Below are positions 7,555 to 18,965 of a DNA stretch of 64,000 nucleotides, in pieces. The translations under genes were made by a program, and so were the position numbers. This DNA comes from JANQFV01 sp964468185 (GTDB lineage: Bacteria; Planctomycetota; Phycisphaerae; UBA1845; Fen-1342). Location of the stretch: assembly GCA_964468185.1 (NCBI GenBank), contig CAYXTR010000013.1, positions 72,230 through 136,229 on the forward strand. Reading direction: 5' to 3'. Below the pieces are notes generated by a model. That model was not told the origin of the DNA and made no database searches. It saw only the letters and a program-made list of their open reading frames with translations. The first letter of the stretch is position 1, and each line of letters begins with the position of its first letter.

Positions 7555-9225
7555 TCAGCGCGACTGACGCCCGACACCAGCCTCCAGCACCCGCCGCACC
7601 CGCCGCACCAACTCATCCTGAAATGCCAGTGAATCGCCGCCGTGCAAGCCCTCATCCCGCGCCAACCACAGCAGGTTCGGGTCCGTTTGTCCGCCAAGTG
7701 GTCTCCCCATCCGCAGATGTACCACACGCGGCATCTGACCGTTCAGGTTCGGCGCTGCGTCATAGATGGCCGCGTGCCTCAGCCCGTCCGCTGCGTCGAA
7801 TTGCCACGTAACGGTCTGCTGCTGCAATACCTTGCGGGCCCACGTGGTCTGCTCGCGCGCTTCCCGCGCCAGCCACTTCATCAGCAGCATCATCGGCTCC
7901 GGCGGTAGCCCGTCGTGGATATCCGCCGGGTCCATGCGCCCCGTCCGGAGCACAGTGTGCTGCGTGGCCTGCTCACCCCACGCCGGCAGCGTCACGCCCA
8001 GATGCGCCAGACCCGGGTCCGCAGATGCCCACCGCACCGCCTCCATGCCATACCGCTTGGCCAGGTCCGTGATATCACGCACCAGCGTCTGCGGATCCTC
8101 CCACCGCATCCAGTACTGCAAATGGTCATTGGCCGGCAGCCCCACCAGCATCCGCAACAGATGCGTCGCCAGTTGCGGTGCCACGAGCGGCCCAAAACGC
8201 CGCGCGACCAGCCACGGCACATCCGTCGCGATCAATTCCCCGCCCGGCACCGGCCGCATCGCCGCCAGCACATCCGCGTGCTTATGCTCCCACGGCGTTT
8301 CGCTCGAAAGTAGCGTCGCCATGCCTACCTCGTCCGCATACCGCCGCCACTTGGACGAATTCTTGATCCCCCGCAGGCAGAAGTGGCTTTCGCCATCGAG
8401 GTACGCGTACGGAATGACGTCCTGAAGCGCCAGCCCCCGCGTCGGTACGTCAGCGTACTCGACCCGCGCCGACATGATGCCGTGCAGGCTGCTGTGTGTG
8501 ATCAACTCGACCGGAGCGGCGCCGGATTCCTTGAGCAGGCGCGTCAGAGTCTCCAGGTCGATAATCAGCCACGAAGATCGTGCCAGTTGTTCCACATCCG
8601 CTAGCGACAGCTTCAGCGACCGCACCCACGCCGGATCCAGAATCGCCGCTGCCCCACGCGCCATGGCCCGCAGCTTCGACATCGACCGTGGCGGATCCGC
8701 CAACTCGACCTTGATCCCGTCCAACTCCTCCTCGAGCCGCGCCAGCGACGTCGGCAGAATCACCCGCTCCAGCGTAAACGGAGGCTTGTACGCCTTCCAC
8801 CGCGGTACATTCGCCAGTGGATGACACTTCGGATCCCGCTCCGAAACGTCATGCAGCACGATCTCCTCGATCGCACCCGTCAACCCAAAATCCGGGATGC
8901 ACAGTTGTAAATGAGTTGCATCTTCCGGCGTTTCAGTCCAGCCGATCAGCTCGTCCTCACGCCCGGCATGCGCCAGGCTGTGTAGACGCAACGACCGCTG
9001 CCGCACGGGCTCCTCACCCGCAAAGAACGTCACCAGCAGTTCCGCCCTCTCCAGCAGCGCATCCTCCTTGAGCGCCGCCCGCGCGATATACCACTCTTCC
9101 TTCTTGCACCGCACCGGGCGCGAAATGAGCTTGCCCCGCCGATTCCAACTCCAGCCCCGCAGGCTGCGCTCTCCCGCACGCACCCCGCCGGCCGGTCCTT
9201 CCACTTTCCCACGTTTTACAGCCAT
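7555..9225 (-). CDS. protein of unknown function (556 aa)
   Basis: I do not recognise this family. The protein is soluble-looking, with no signal peptide or membrane segment. The N-terminal ~130 residues are rich in beta-type sequence, including one cysteine in PVRCKKEEW and the segment THLQLCIPDFGLTGAIEEI. The remaining ~400 residues are mixed alpha/beta, with YADVPTRGLALQDVIPYAYL and RWEDPQTLVRDITDLAKRYG standing out. A regular start is supported by ATG at 9225 with GGAG just upstream. Codon use is like its neighbours. The divergent gene is a CPBP protease; downstream on the same strand is purA. No function is proposed. Confidence 0.75.
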   Translation of the reverse strand: MAVKRGKVEGPAGGVRAGERSLRGWSWNRRGKLISRPVRCKKEEWYIARAALKEDALLERAELLVTFFAGEEPVRQRSLRLHSLAHAGREDELIGWTETPEDATHLQLCIPDFGLTGAIEEIVLHDVSERDPKCHPLANVPRWKAYKPPFTLERVILPTSLARLEEELDGIKVELADPPRSMSKLRAMARGAAAILDPAWVRSLKLSLADVEQLARSSWLIIDLETLTRLLKESGAAPVELITHSSLHGIMSARVEYADVPTRGLALQDVIPYAYLDGESHFCLRGIKNSSKWRRYADEVGMATLLSSETPWEHKHADVLAAMRPVPGGELIATDVPWLVARRFGPLVAPQLATHLLRMLVGLPANDHLQYWMRWEDPQTLVRDITDLAKRYGMEAVRWASADPGLAHLGVTLPAWGEQATQHTVLRTGRMDPADIHDGLPPEPMMLLMKWLAREAREQTTWARKVLQQQTVTWQFDAADGLRHAAIYDAAPNLNGQMPRVVHLRMGRPLGGQTDPNLLWLARDEGLHGGDSLAFQDELVRRVRRVLEAGVGRQSR

Positions 9226-9325
9226 CAGTTCTCCAGGCAGGCGCCGAATCGTATCCTCGCCGCTATTATCGTGGTCAGGTATAGATCGGCAACCGCCGCA
9301 TGTCGACCCGGCCGCGACCCATCCC

Positions 9326-9333
9326 GGGAGGTG
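9326..9333 (+). promoter_or_regulatory. Shine-Dalgarno that fixes the TTG start of the CPBP protease
   Basis: GGGAGGTG at 9326-9333 sits 4 nt before TTG at 9338. Longer in-frame extensions run antisense through the divergent gene and lack such a site. Confidence 0.6.
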
Positions 9334-9337
9334 CTGC

Positions 9338-10240
9338 TTGAGTCACGACCCGTCCGACGCCCATCACGCGAACGAGACACCCGTCCCCGCCCGCCCGGTC
9401 TCCGTGCAACCCGCGTCACACGTCACATACGCCGTGCCCGTCCCGCGTGGCCGCCCGCCCTGGCACCCGCTGCGTCGCCTCACCCGTCACGATGCCGGCC
9501 TCGACCTCAGCCTCGTCCTCATGGTCGGCCTGGTCATCCCCTTCGGCGTACAGGCCGGCATGCTCTGGCTCACCCCCGCAGAGCAGTGGGAACTCACCGC
9601 CTCACACTGGCTGCTCGCCCTCGGCAAGTGGTTCGACGCCTTACTCCTCGTCGTCCTGGCAGCCTACTTCGTCTATCGCCACCGGATCAGCGCAGACGAT
9701 CTCGGACTGCGCTCCACTTGCGTCGGCTGGCAGGTGCTGTGGTCCCTCGTCACGCTCTTCGCCGTTTATCTCGTGTTCTTCGTGATGCTGCTCGTTGTCG
9801 GTGTCCTGGTGAGCCTCTTTCCCGAGCTGCAACAGGACCTGATGGAGCGCGAGAAGTTCATGGAGATGCTGCCGCTGGAGAATTTTTGGCTCGGCGTACT
9901 GTTGCTCATCCCGGTGGCGATTCATGAAGAGATGCTGTTTCGAGGCTTGCTCATGCCGTACTTGCATCGGCTCGGCTGCCAGTGGTGGGGAGCCGTCGCG
10001 ATCTCCACTTTCATCTTCGCCAGCCTGCACATCACCCAGGGTGTCCTCGGCGTCGTGCAGATCATGGGCGTCGGGGCCGTCCTCGGCGTCGCCTTCGTCC
10101 TCACCCGCAGCACGCTCGTCGTGATCATCGCGCACTTTCTGTTCAACCTCATCCAGCTACAACTCGCCCGCGTGATCGCACCCCACATGGACCAATGGAT
10201 GCACGAATTGGAACAAGTCTCCGAAGCCGCCTTGTTCTAA
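9338..10240 (+). CDS. CPBP-family intramembrane glutamic endopeptidase
   Basis: Member of the CPBP (CAAX protease and bacteriocin-processing, Abi/Rce1-like) family of membrane proteases. The diagnostic motif HEEMLFRG carries the catalytic Glu pair; it is followed by WWGAVAISTFIFASLHI with the second-motif His and, near the C-terminus, HFLFNLIQL with the third. Several transmembrane helices surround these. Translation is placed at TTG 9338 because of the strong upstream Shine-Dalgarno, giving 300 aa with a Pro-rich cytoplasmic N-terminus. The substrate cannot be read from the context. Confidence 0.88.
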   Translation: MSHDPSDAHHANETPVPARPVSVQPASHVTYAVPVPRGRPPWHPLRRLTRHDAGLDLSLVLMVGLVIPFGVQAGMLWLTPAEQWELTASHWLLALGKWFDALLLVVLAAYFVYRHRISADDLGLRSTCVGWQVLWSLVTLFAVYLVFFVMLLVVGVLVSLFPELQQDLMEREKFMEMLPLENFWLGVLLLIPVAIHEEMLFRGLLMPYLHRLGCQWWGAVAISTFIFASLHITQGVLGVVQIMGVGAVLGVAFVLTRSTLVVIIAHFLFNLIQLQLARVIAPHMDQWMHELEQVSEAALF

Positions 10241-10250
10241 ACGCCGGCGC

Positions 10251-11102
10251 TCAACGCCCCCGCGCCGCTGCCCGTCGATTCACCCAATCCAGCACCCCGA
10301 ACGGCGCATAACAGACCGCCAGCAGAAATGTCCCCACTACCACCAGCGAAAGTAGCGCCCACGGCCACCGCCCGAACAGGTCATACAGCGTCGGATTCGC
10401 CGGCGGCCCGCACAGGTACATGTAATTCGCGTCGATCCCCGCCGCGCGCAACCCCGCATTAATCACCAGCACCAGAACCGCCAGCGCCAGCGTCACGACC
10501 CAGCACCGCCACAACGCCCCCGGTTGCGGCCGCATCCGCAGCCCCACCGTCAACACCAGTACCCCGATCAAAATCGAATCATGCAGGACGAAATATCGCA
10601 GCCAGCTCGCGTCCGGGAAAACCCCCACCACGTCCGGCGTCACAATCGCCTGCGACGTACCCCCAATCCCCCAGAAATACGCCAGCTCATACAGAAACTG
10701 CCACCGCCAGCCCGGCTGCCGCCGAAACGCCGGCCACGTCTGTCGCCGCAACCCGAACCGCCATCGCCGATCCGCGTGCGAACGCCGGCCCGCTGCAATC
10801 AGCGTTCCCGCCACCAGAAAAACAGCGATGTCGCACAGATGCAGCGGCAGGTTTTCCGCCGCCGTCCATGTATCCGACCATATGAGCTGTGCCTGTGTTA
10901 CCACAAACGCCCCCAGCATCAACGCCGCCATCCCCCAACAAACCCCTCTGCGTACCACTTGCCCGGCCGGCGTTCCCGCCGTCGCACGCAGCATCCCGCT
11001 CAGCACGAGCGATACCACGACCACCGCACCGATCGCCGACCAATGTGACAAGTCAAATGGCGTAAACTGCTCAGGAGTAGCAACCGGCCCGGTAGTCACC
11101 AT
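10251..11102 (-). CDS. TIGR02206/YwaF-type integral membrane protein
   Basis: A multi-span membrane protein with the hallmarks of the YwaF/TIGR02206 family: LPLHLCDIAVFL, then YFWGIGGTSQAIVTPD, and NYMYLCGPP near the C-terminus. About six or seven hydrophobic segments are visible, with a basic loop rich in Arg and Trp between the third and fourth. The family has no established biochemical role. ATG at 11102 is preferred over an upstream in-frame start at 11171, because it gives a short, normal N-terminus (283 aa). It converges with the CPBP protease and is downstream of another small membrane-protein gene. Confidence 0.75.
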   Translation of the reverse strand: MVTTGPVATPEQFTPFDLSHWSAIGAVVVVSLVLSGMLRATAGTPAGQVVRRGVCWGMAALMLGAFVVTQAQLIWSDTWTAAENLPLHLCDIAVFLVAGTLIAAGRRSHADRRWRFGLRRQTWPAFRRQPGWRWQFLYELAYFWGIGGTSQAIVTPDVVGVFPDASWLRYFVLHDSILIGVLVLTVGLRMRPQPGALWRCWVVTLALAVLVLVINAGLRAAGIDANYMYLCGPPANPTLYDLFGRWPWALLSLVVVGTFLLAVCYAPFGVLDWVNRRAAARGR

Positions 11103-11198
11103 CGTGCTGCGTATGGTGCCGACGCGCCCAATGTGGAGCAACCCCTTCAACCGCGTGAAATGGTCGTCCAATCGTCGTCCGGTTGCGGAACTAACTCT

Positions 11199-11417
11199 TC
11201 ACTGTTTCGGCCGGGGCGGGCCAATCAACACGACACTCGTCGTTACCAGCGCAAGCCCCATCGCACAAACCGCGACCGCCAACCAGGTGTCAACAGGAAG
11301 CCCACCTCCCGGATTCGGCCCATCGGGAATCAGCCCATTCAGCCAGAACATGCCGATCAGTGATAGCAGCAGGCCGTAGTATCCCAGCCGGTTCGCCAGC
11401 TTCGGATCGCGTGCCAT
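11199..11417 (-). CDS. small membrane protein, two predicted helices (72 aa)
   Basis: MARDPKLANRLGYYGLLLSL begins a 72-aa product with a first hydrophobic segment (YYGLLLSLIGMFWLNGLI), a loop rich in Pro and Gly, and a second segment (LAVAVCAMGLALVTTSVVLI) ending in GPPRPKQ. ATG at 11417 is used; frame extension upstream to 11531 looks non-coding. It is 96 nt upstream of the TIGR02206-type gene on the same strand and may be co-transcribed. No family recognised. Confidence 0.6.
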   Translation of the reverse strand: MARDPKLANRLGYYGLLLSLIGMFWLNGLIPDGPNPGGGLPVDTWLAVAVCAMGLALVTTSVVLIGPPRPKQ

Positions 11418-11520
11418 GCCCGTGCTCCGGTCAAGTGTATCCGGTGAAACGACCTTACTCCACGTCGCCCACTGAGTGAGCCTGAGAAGTGCCCCGTTTC
11501 CCTGCCGAAGTGTCCGCTTG

Positions 11521-12048
11521 CTACTCCCCACGCCGCCCTTGCAACGCCACTGAAACCGCCTGCCGCACCGCTGACAGCCGCACGACCCCGCGCTGCCCGA
11601 TCGCCAACATCAGAATCTCACTCGCCTCATCCGGAATCCGACCCAGATGCTTCTGCAACCCGATCTCCTCTATTTCGATTTCTTCCGACGGCAATTCATC
11701 ACCTTCAAAGCCCGCAAACAGCGTGATCGCGTTCACCCGAATCGGCCCCTGGGCGCCATCCTTACCCACCCGCCGGTCCCATTCCTCCAACGTCAGCCCA
11801 CCACTGCCCACCGCATCCGTCAGCGCCAGAAACTCCGCCGCCAGCGACGGCCACACGATCGACGCACCCCCGAACAACGTGAAAAACCCGTATGACACAA
11901 AGTTCGGCTGCTCCGAGCGACCGAGGTCGATGATGATGCGCGCCGCTGGCGGACGCCGCAGCTCTGTCCCACCAAAGACCGTGATGAACGGCCCATGGTC
12001 CGATCCCAGTTCGCCTTCGTGTCCGCCAAACATGCACAAGTGGGCCAT
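11521..12048 (-). CDS. hypothetical protein with repeated FGG beta motifs, possibly LiaF/DUF2154-like
   Basis: The 175-aa product contains three similar short beta-like motifs: ITVFGGTEL, FFTLFGGASI and ITLFAGFEGDEL, each followed by a polar or proline-containing stretch. This spacing resembles the C-terminal beta domain of cell-wall-active antibiotic response (LiaF-like) proteins, where repeats such as VFGxxxI occur, but the match is weak and I would not assign function. No membrane segment or signal is visible. ATG at 12048 is preferred; ATG-less extension to 12066 is possible. It is divergent from gyrA. Confidence 0.55.
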   Translation of the reverse strand: MAHLCMFGGHEGELGSDHGPFITVFGGTELRRPPAARIIIDLGRSEQPNFVSYGFFTLFGGASIVWPSLAAEFLALTDAVGSGGLTLEEWDRRVGKDGAQGPIRVNAITLFAGFEGDELPSEEIEIEEIGLQKHLGRIPDEASEILMLAIGQRGVVRLSAVRQAVSVALQGRRGE

Positions 12049-12169
12049 GACGCACCTCATCCGCACCGCCGCCGCCGACCTTGTTGCCGCCGGTCGATCA
12101 ACAAGGGATTCGTCCCGACACGCCGGATATTCTCGCCCCGCGCACCGGCCTTGTTAAGCACGCCGGGTG

Positions 12170-12199
12170 GTGACGTTTACGGGCATTTTCCGGTATAAT
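12170..12199 (+). promoter_or_regulatory. sigma-70-type promoter of gyrA
   Basis: A perfect -10 TATAAT (12194-12199) is preceded by GTGACG (12170-12175, four of six consensus bases) with an 18-bp spacer. The gyrA start codon is 128 nt downstream, leaving an untranslated leader of about 120 nt. The next gene upstream runs the other way. Confidence 0.65.
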
Positions 12200-12326
12200 C
12201 TACCCGCTTCGGACAGCAGCAGGGAACCCGCCGGCGCGGTCGTGGTCCCACCGGCTGCCAGACCGCCACAGTGTGCCACGGCCGGCATGGGGCGGGCCGC
12301 TGGCGTTGTAGGAGCAAGGACGCAGG

Positions 12327-14951
<2,625 letters not shown>

Positions 14952-14970
14952 AACCACGTCAACACCTGTA

Positions 14971-14994
14971 GCGTCAGGCCTCCGAGCCTGACGC
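14971..14994 (+). terminator. hairpin after gyrA
   Basis: GCGTCAGGC (14971-14979) pairs exactly with GCCTGACGC (14986-14994) over a 6-nt loop, 19 nt after the gyrA stop and 26 nt before the stop of the convergent gene. No T-tract follows. The palindrome could serve both genes as a terminator, but its look is also that of a dispersed GC-rich palindromic unit. Confidence 0.5.
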
Positions 14995-15020
14995 CCGGTG
15001 ATCTCCGCATCATCCGAAAG

Positions 15021-16733
15021 TCACCGACAACCCACACGGCCCAGCAAGGGCCACCAACGCCGCTGCGCCGAGCCCGTTCCCCCATTCCCGCCTTCCCACG
15101 TACCGACATCTGCCCGTTCACACAATACCCACGTCGCCTCCGGCCCCAACTCGAACTCGCGGCACACGCGATAAATCGTCCCGTGAACTTCAAACGCCTC
15201 CCGCGTCCCCCCCGCATCGGCGATAATCACATCGATGACGGGCGCATCCTCCAGCAGATAATCAGGCTGCACACGCCGCCAATCGTCGGCCAGGTCGGGA
15301 GCCCGGGGATTCTCAAAGAACTCCCCGCGCGCACGGATCTTCCGCGCCACGCCACGTTCGGGCAGTCCAAACTTGTAATCAAAAACATGCCGTCCCGTAC
15401 CGTAACCCACCAGCCCGATTCGTCGCGTCGCAACGACCGCGTCATCAGGTAGTGCATCCCGCATCCACGCCACCGGCTGCTGCAATGGCATCGCCGACAT
15501 CACATAGCCGGGGTATGTACGTACGAACGAGTCGCGCCGTATTTCACCCATCTGCAATGCCCCGACACCAACGATCAGCAAAGCCGCCACTGCAACCCCC
15601 GCCGGCCCCGCGGGCTTCCAGTTTGCCCCCACCACCAGCTGACACAGCCCAACAATGCCCAGCCACAACGGAATCATTGCCAGCGGCACGTAAGGCGCGA
15701 AGTAGCGCCCCATGCCCGTCCAGTCCGCCCCCGAATAAGCCGCAAAGCCCAGTCCCACCAGCACCGTCGCCGACACATGCGCCGCTGCGGCTCGACTTTC
15801 TCGCCGCATCCACGCCAATCCCGCCAGCAGCAGGGGCAGCACCAGCACGGTTGCGAACGGCCAGGCGATATTCGTATTGTTGCCAGCCAGGAAGCGCAAC
15901 CCGCCATTGATCGCGCCAGTTATCGATCCCGGCTTGGCGTAAAACGTATTCGGCAGCACATCTCCGAAATACAGCCAGCGCCCCAGCGTGATCGCCGCCA
16001 CGCTCCCGCCAAACACCGCCACGCCGGCCACATTCCGCCGCCAACGCTGCCAACGCGCGCCACACTGCAACAACAGCGCCAACGGATACACCGCCACCGC
16101 CTCGGGATGAACGGTGAACAAGACCGCGCCCACGCCAGCCGTCACCAGTGGTCGCTGCCCGTCAACACCGAGCGTTACCAGTACTGCGAGTCCCGCCGCC
16201 AGTAAGCCCGTCTCCATTCCCGCCAGCGAGAAATAGACGAAGTCAGGCTGCGCCACAATCAGCAGCGGCAGGGGGGCCAGAGCCCACGCCGGCACGCCGT
16301 GGCCGACACATCGTCGCGCGATACGCACCGACAGCACCACGGCGACAAGCAGGCCCGTCGCCCCCATCAGCTTGCCGGCCACCGTCACCGGCAGGAAGGT
16401 CGCCAGCGGCACCAGCGTCAGCAGCCACCCGATATTCGTTACCGCCTCCACACGCTGCCCCGGGTTGAAAAAGAACCCCGCACCCGCGAGGAAGTTCTCA
16501 ACACACCGAAAGCCGATATAGGCGTCATCCACATAGTACGGCCAGAATCCCACAACCTGCGCCAGGACGTACGCAATGGATAGCGCAAGGACGATCCCCA
16601 CCAGCAAAGATTGACTCGACGTCGCCACCGATTGCGGCACAAACCTCGACTCTGGTTCGCCCGCCACATCAGCGGCGACCGTCCGCGGCGCATCAGCAAC
16701 ATGAGCTGGCTTCTCGGCAACAGGCATCGTCAC
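15021..16733 (-). CDS. GT-C-type membrane glycosyltransferase (polytopic)
   Basis: A 570-aa polytopic protein with about ten hydrophobic segments and a C-terminal soluble part of about 150 residues. The first extracytoplasmic loop contains YYVDDAYIGFRCVENFL followed by GAGFFFNPGQRVEAVTN; the DDAYI/FRxxxN..xG.G..FNPGERVEG pattern is the active-site loop of lipid-linked-sugar-using GT-C glycosyltransferases (Asp-Asp catalytic or metal-binding). The N-terminal 35 residues are a disordered Ala/Val-rich cytoplasmic extension. Acceptor and sugar are unknown. It stands alone, convergent with gyrA. Confidence 0.7.
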   Translation of the reverse strand: MTMPVAEKPAHVADAPRTVAADVAGEPESRFVPQSVATSSQSLLVGIVLALSIAYVLAQVVGFWPYYVDDAYIGFRCVENFLAGAGFFFNPGQRVEAVTNIGWLLTLVPLATFLPVTVAGKLMGATGLLVAVVLSVRIARRCVGHGVPAWALAPLPLLIVAQPDFVYFSLAGMETGLLAAGLAVLVTLGVDGQRPLVTAGVGAVLFTVHPEAVAVYPLALLLQCGARWQRWRRNVAGVAVFGGSVAAITLGRWLYFGDVLPNTFYAKPGSITGAINGGLRFLAGNNTNIAWPFATVLVLPLLLAGLAWMRRESRAAAAHVSATVLVGLGFAAYSGADWTGMGRYFAPYVPLAMIPLWLGIVGLCQLVVGANWKPAGPAGVAVAALLIVGVGALQMGEIRRDSFVRTYPGYVMSAMPLQQPVAWMRDALPDDAVVATRRIGLVGYGTGRHVFDYKFGLPERGVARKIRARGEFFENPRAPDLADDWRRVQPDYLLEDAPVIDVIIADAGGTREAFEVHGTIYRVCREFELGPEATWVLCERADVGTWEGGNGGTGSAQRRWWPLLGRVGCR

Positions 16734-16862
16734 GCGTCCGTCTGGAAAGATCGTTATCGGTCCACACCGCGCAGCCGCGGTTACTCCCCGGATAGATCGG
16801 ACTAACGGCCTGCTGACGTCAGAATCTGGGAATGAAGTGCAGAGGGCGCGCGTCAGCGAGAA

Positions 16863-17237
16863 TCAGTCGTACCCGAGCTCCGTTAGCCGATCCTCGTCAA
16901 GTCCGAAATGATGCCCGATCTCATGCAGCACGGTGACCCGAATCTCGTCCACCAGTTCATCCCACGAGTCACACGCCGCACACAGGTTGTCATGAAAAAT
17001 GTAAATACGGTCCGGCATGGGGAGCGGCGCCATTTCCGGACCCTTCTCCTCGAGCGGTACTCCCACATATAGCCCTAGCAAACCCTCCGGCGCCTCGTGC
17101 GCCTCCAATAACTCGCGGTCCGGCCGGGAGCGCACCTCGATCATCACGTTCTCCAGATATGGCCGAAACTCCGCCGGAATCTCCGCCAAAGCCTGCTCCA
17201 CCGCCCGGTCGAATTCGGCTTCCGAGGGTTGTATCAT
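16863..17237 (-). CDS. zincin-like metallopeptidase (PF06262 type)
   Basis: A small predicted metallopeptidase, 124 aa with the start at 17237 (MIQPSEAEFDRAV). The zinc motif HEIGHH lies at residues 105-110 and is followed by FGLDEDRLTELGY, so H105, E106, H109 and D114 match the HExxHxxGxxD arrangement of this family. The upstream part includes ENVMIEVRSRPD and the GLYVGVPL stretch usual for it. The family is widespread in bacteria and its substrates are not well defined. It is divergent from sppA with 99 nt between starts. Confidence 0.85.
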   Translation of the reverse strand: MIQPSEAEFDRAVEQALAEIPAEFRPYLENVMIEVRSRPDRELLEAHEAPEGLLGLYVGVPLEEKGPEMAPLPMPDRIYIFHDNLCAACDSWDELVDEIRVTVLHEIGHHFGLDEDRLTELGYD

Positions 17238-17336
17238 TTCCGCCACGCACCTCCGCACGCGAGTTGTGTCCACCAGAGCGTGCCCGAGTATAGGTGCTCA
17301 GCCGTTCGGCGGCACGGCCAGGTCTTGGAGATCAGA

Positions 17337-18368
17337 ATGACGGAACAAACCACCCGGTTGGCGACAATCTGGCGCACTCTGGCAGATCTTCGCGGAACAC
17401 TACTGCTGTTGACTCTCCTCACAGTCGGCTGCGGCCCAACATCTTTCCTCATCACGCCCGTCCCCGCCCGCCAGGGGCTCGATGAGAGAATCGTCATCAG
17501 CGAGAGCCCGTGGACGCTCAACCGTGTTGCCCTCATTGATGTGGATGGCGTGCTGATCAACGCACGCCCATCGTCCCTGATCGGCCCTGCCGGTGATAAT
17601 CCGGTCTCGGTATTCACCGAGAAGCTTAAACGCGCTGCCGAGGATGACCGCGTCAAGGCCATTGTCCTGCGCATCAACTCTCCCGGCGGCACCGTCACCG
17701 CCACCGACCTGATGTACAACGAGCTGCAACGCGTCCGCCAGCAGACCGGCAAGCCGGTCGTCGCGTGCATGCTCGATGTGGCAGCCTCTGGCGGCTACTA
17801 CCTCGCCTGCGCAGCCGACCGCATCTACGCCTACCCGACCACCGTCACCGGCAGCATCGGCGTCATTATGATTCTGCCTGAGCTTTCCGGAACCATGCGA
17901 AAGATCGGCGTCGACGTGAACGTCATCAAGAGCGGCGAGTTGAAAGACATGGGCTCCCTTTTCCGCGAGATGGACCCCACGGAGCGAGCCGTATTCCAGA
18001 AGCTCGTCGACGGCATGTACGAACGCTTCGTCGGCGTGGTGGAAAAGGGCCGGGGGAATATCGGACCCGACGGGGTCCGCCAACTCGCCGATGGCCGGGT
18101 CTACCTCGGTCCCGAAGCAGCCGAACTCGGCCTCGTCGACGAGGTCGGCACGCTACGCGAAGCCATCGCCGGGGCGAAGCAGCTCGCAGGCCTGGAATCA
18201 AAGCCGGTGAAAGTCGTCCGCTACGTGCAACCAATCGCCTACCGACCTAACATCTACTCGCGGACCGCGTCGCCGCCGGAGCAGGTCAACGTTATCCACG
18301 TCGAGTTGCCGGAATGGCTGACCGGCCCCGCGCCGCAACTGTTGTACGTCTGGGCCCCCGGCTGGTAG
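17337..18368 (+). CDS. sppA: signal peptide peptidase SppA, probable lipoprotein form
   Basis: A serine-lysine protease of the S49 family that degrades cleaved signal peptides at the membrane. With ATG at 17337 the product is 343 aa, the size of the short SppA type. The N-terminus is hydrophobic (GTLLLLTLLTVGC), and Cys32 in TVGC sits like a lipobox cysteine rather than inside a plain transmembrane anchor. Motifs: RINSPGGTVTATD; nucleophile Ser in AASGGYYLACAADRIYA; TGSIGVI; general-base Lys in SGELKDMGSLFREM. trpG/pabA begins 8 nt downstream, so the two may be co-transcribed although unrelated in function. Confidence 0.9.
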   Translation: MTEQTTRLATIWRTLADLRGTLLLLTLLTVGCGPTSFLITPVPARQGLDERIVISESPWTLNRVALIDVDGVLINARPSSLIGPAGDNPVSVFTEKLKRAAEDDRVKAIVLRINSPGGTVTATDLMYNELQRVRQQTGKPVVACMLDVAASGGYYLACAADRIYAYPTTVTGSIGVIMILPELSGTMRKIGVDVNVIKSGELKDMGSLFREMDPTERAVFQKLVDGMYERFVGVVEKGRGNIGPDGVRQLADGRVYLGPEAAELGLVDEVGTLREAIAGAKQLAGLESKPVKVVRYVQPIAYRPNIYSRTASPPEQVNVIHVELPEWLTGPAPQLLYVWAPGW

Positions 18369-18376
18369 ACACGCTG

Positions 18377-18955
18377 ATGATTGTGCTGATCGACAACTAC
18401 GACTCATTTACGTACAACGTCGTCCAGCGGCTTGGTGAGCTCGACCCCACGCTCGATATCCGCGTCTACCGCAACGATCAGATCACTGTTGACGCGATTG
18501 CGGACCTGAAACCCGACCACATCATCATCTCGCCCGGCCCCGGGACCCCGCCCGATGGCCGCGTCAGCAATGATGTGATCCGGCACTTCTCCGGCAAGAT
18601 CCCGCTGCTGGGTGTCTGCCTGGGGCATCAGTGCATCGGGTGGGTCAATGGTGCCGAGGTCATCCGCGCCCCGCGTCTCATGCACGGCAAGACCAGCATG
18701 ATCCGTCATAACGGCGCCGGCATCTTCACCGGCGTCCCCAATCCATTCGAAGCGACACGCTACCACTCCCTGATCATCCGCAGCGGAACCCTCTCCGACG
18801 AGTTCGAGGTCTGCGCCACGACCGCCGACGACGCCGACGAGATCATGGCCATCCGCCATAAGGAGTGGCCGCTTTTCGGCGTCCAGTTCCACCCCGAGAG
18901 CTTCCTGACCGGCGAGGGTAACAAGTTGCTTGCCAATTTCCTGGCGATCGGGTAG
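18377..18955 (+). CDS. glutamine amidotransferase subunit of anthranilate or aminodeoxychorismate synthase
   Basis: Class I glutamine amidotransferase (TrpG/PabA type) that releases ammonia from glutamine for chorismate amination. The N-terminus MIVLIDNYDSFTYNVVQ is nearly invariant in the family; ISPGPGTPPD follows. The nucleophile Cys is in LLGVCLGHQCIGW and the His-Glu pair in QFHPESFLT. Length 192 aa is normal. The synthase subunit (TrpE or PabB) is not in the window, so the gene could serve tryptophan synthesis, folate synthesis or both; trpG and pabA cannot be told apart here. A frame extension upstream of 18377 overlaps sppA and is not used. Confidence 0.9.
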   Translation: MIVLIDNYDSFTYNVVQRLGELDPTLDIRVYRNDQITVDAIADLKPDHIIISPGPGTPPDGRVSNDVIRHFSGKIPLLGVCLGHQCIGWVNGAEVIRAPRLMHGKTSMIRHNGAGIFTGVPNPFEATRYHSLIIRSGTLSDEFEVCATTADDADEIMAIRHKEWPLFGVQFHPESFLTGEGNKLLANFLAIG

Positions 18956-18965
18956 GCATACGCCC

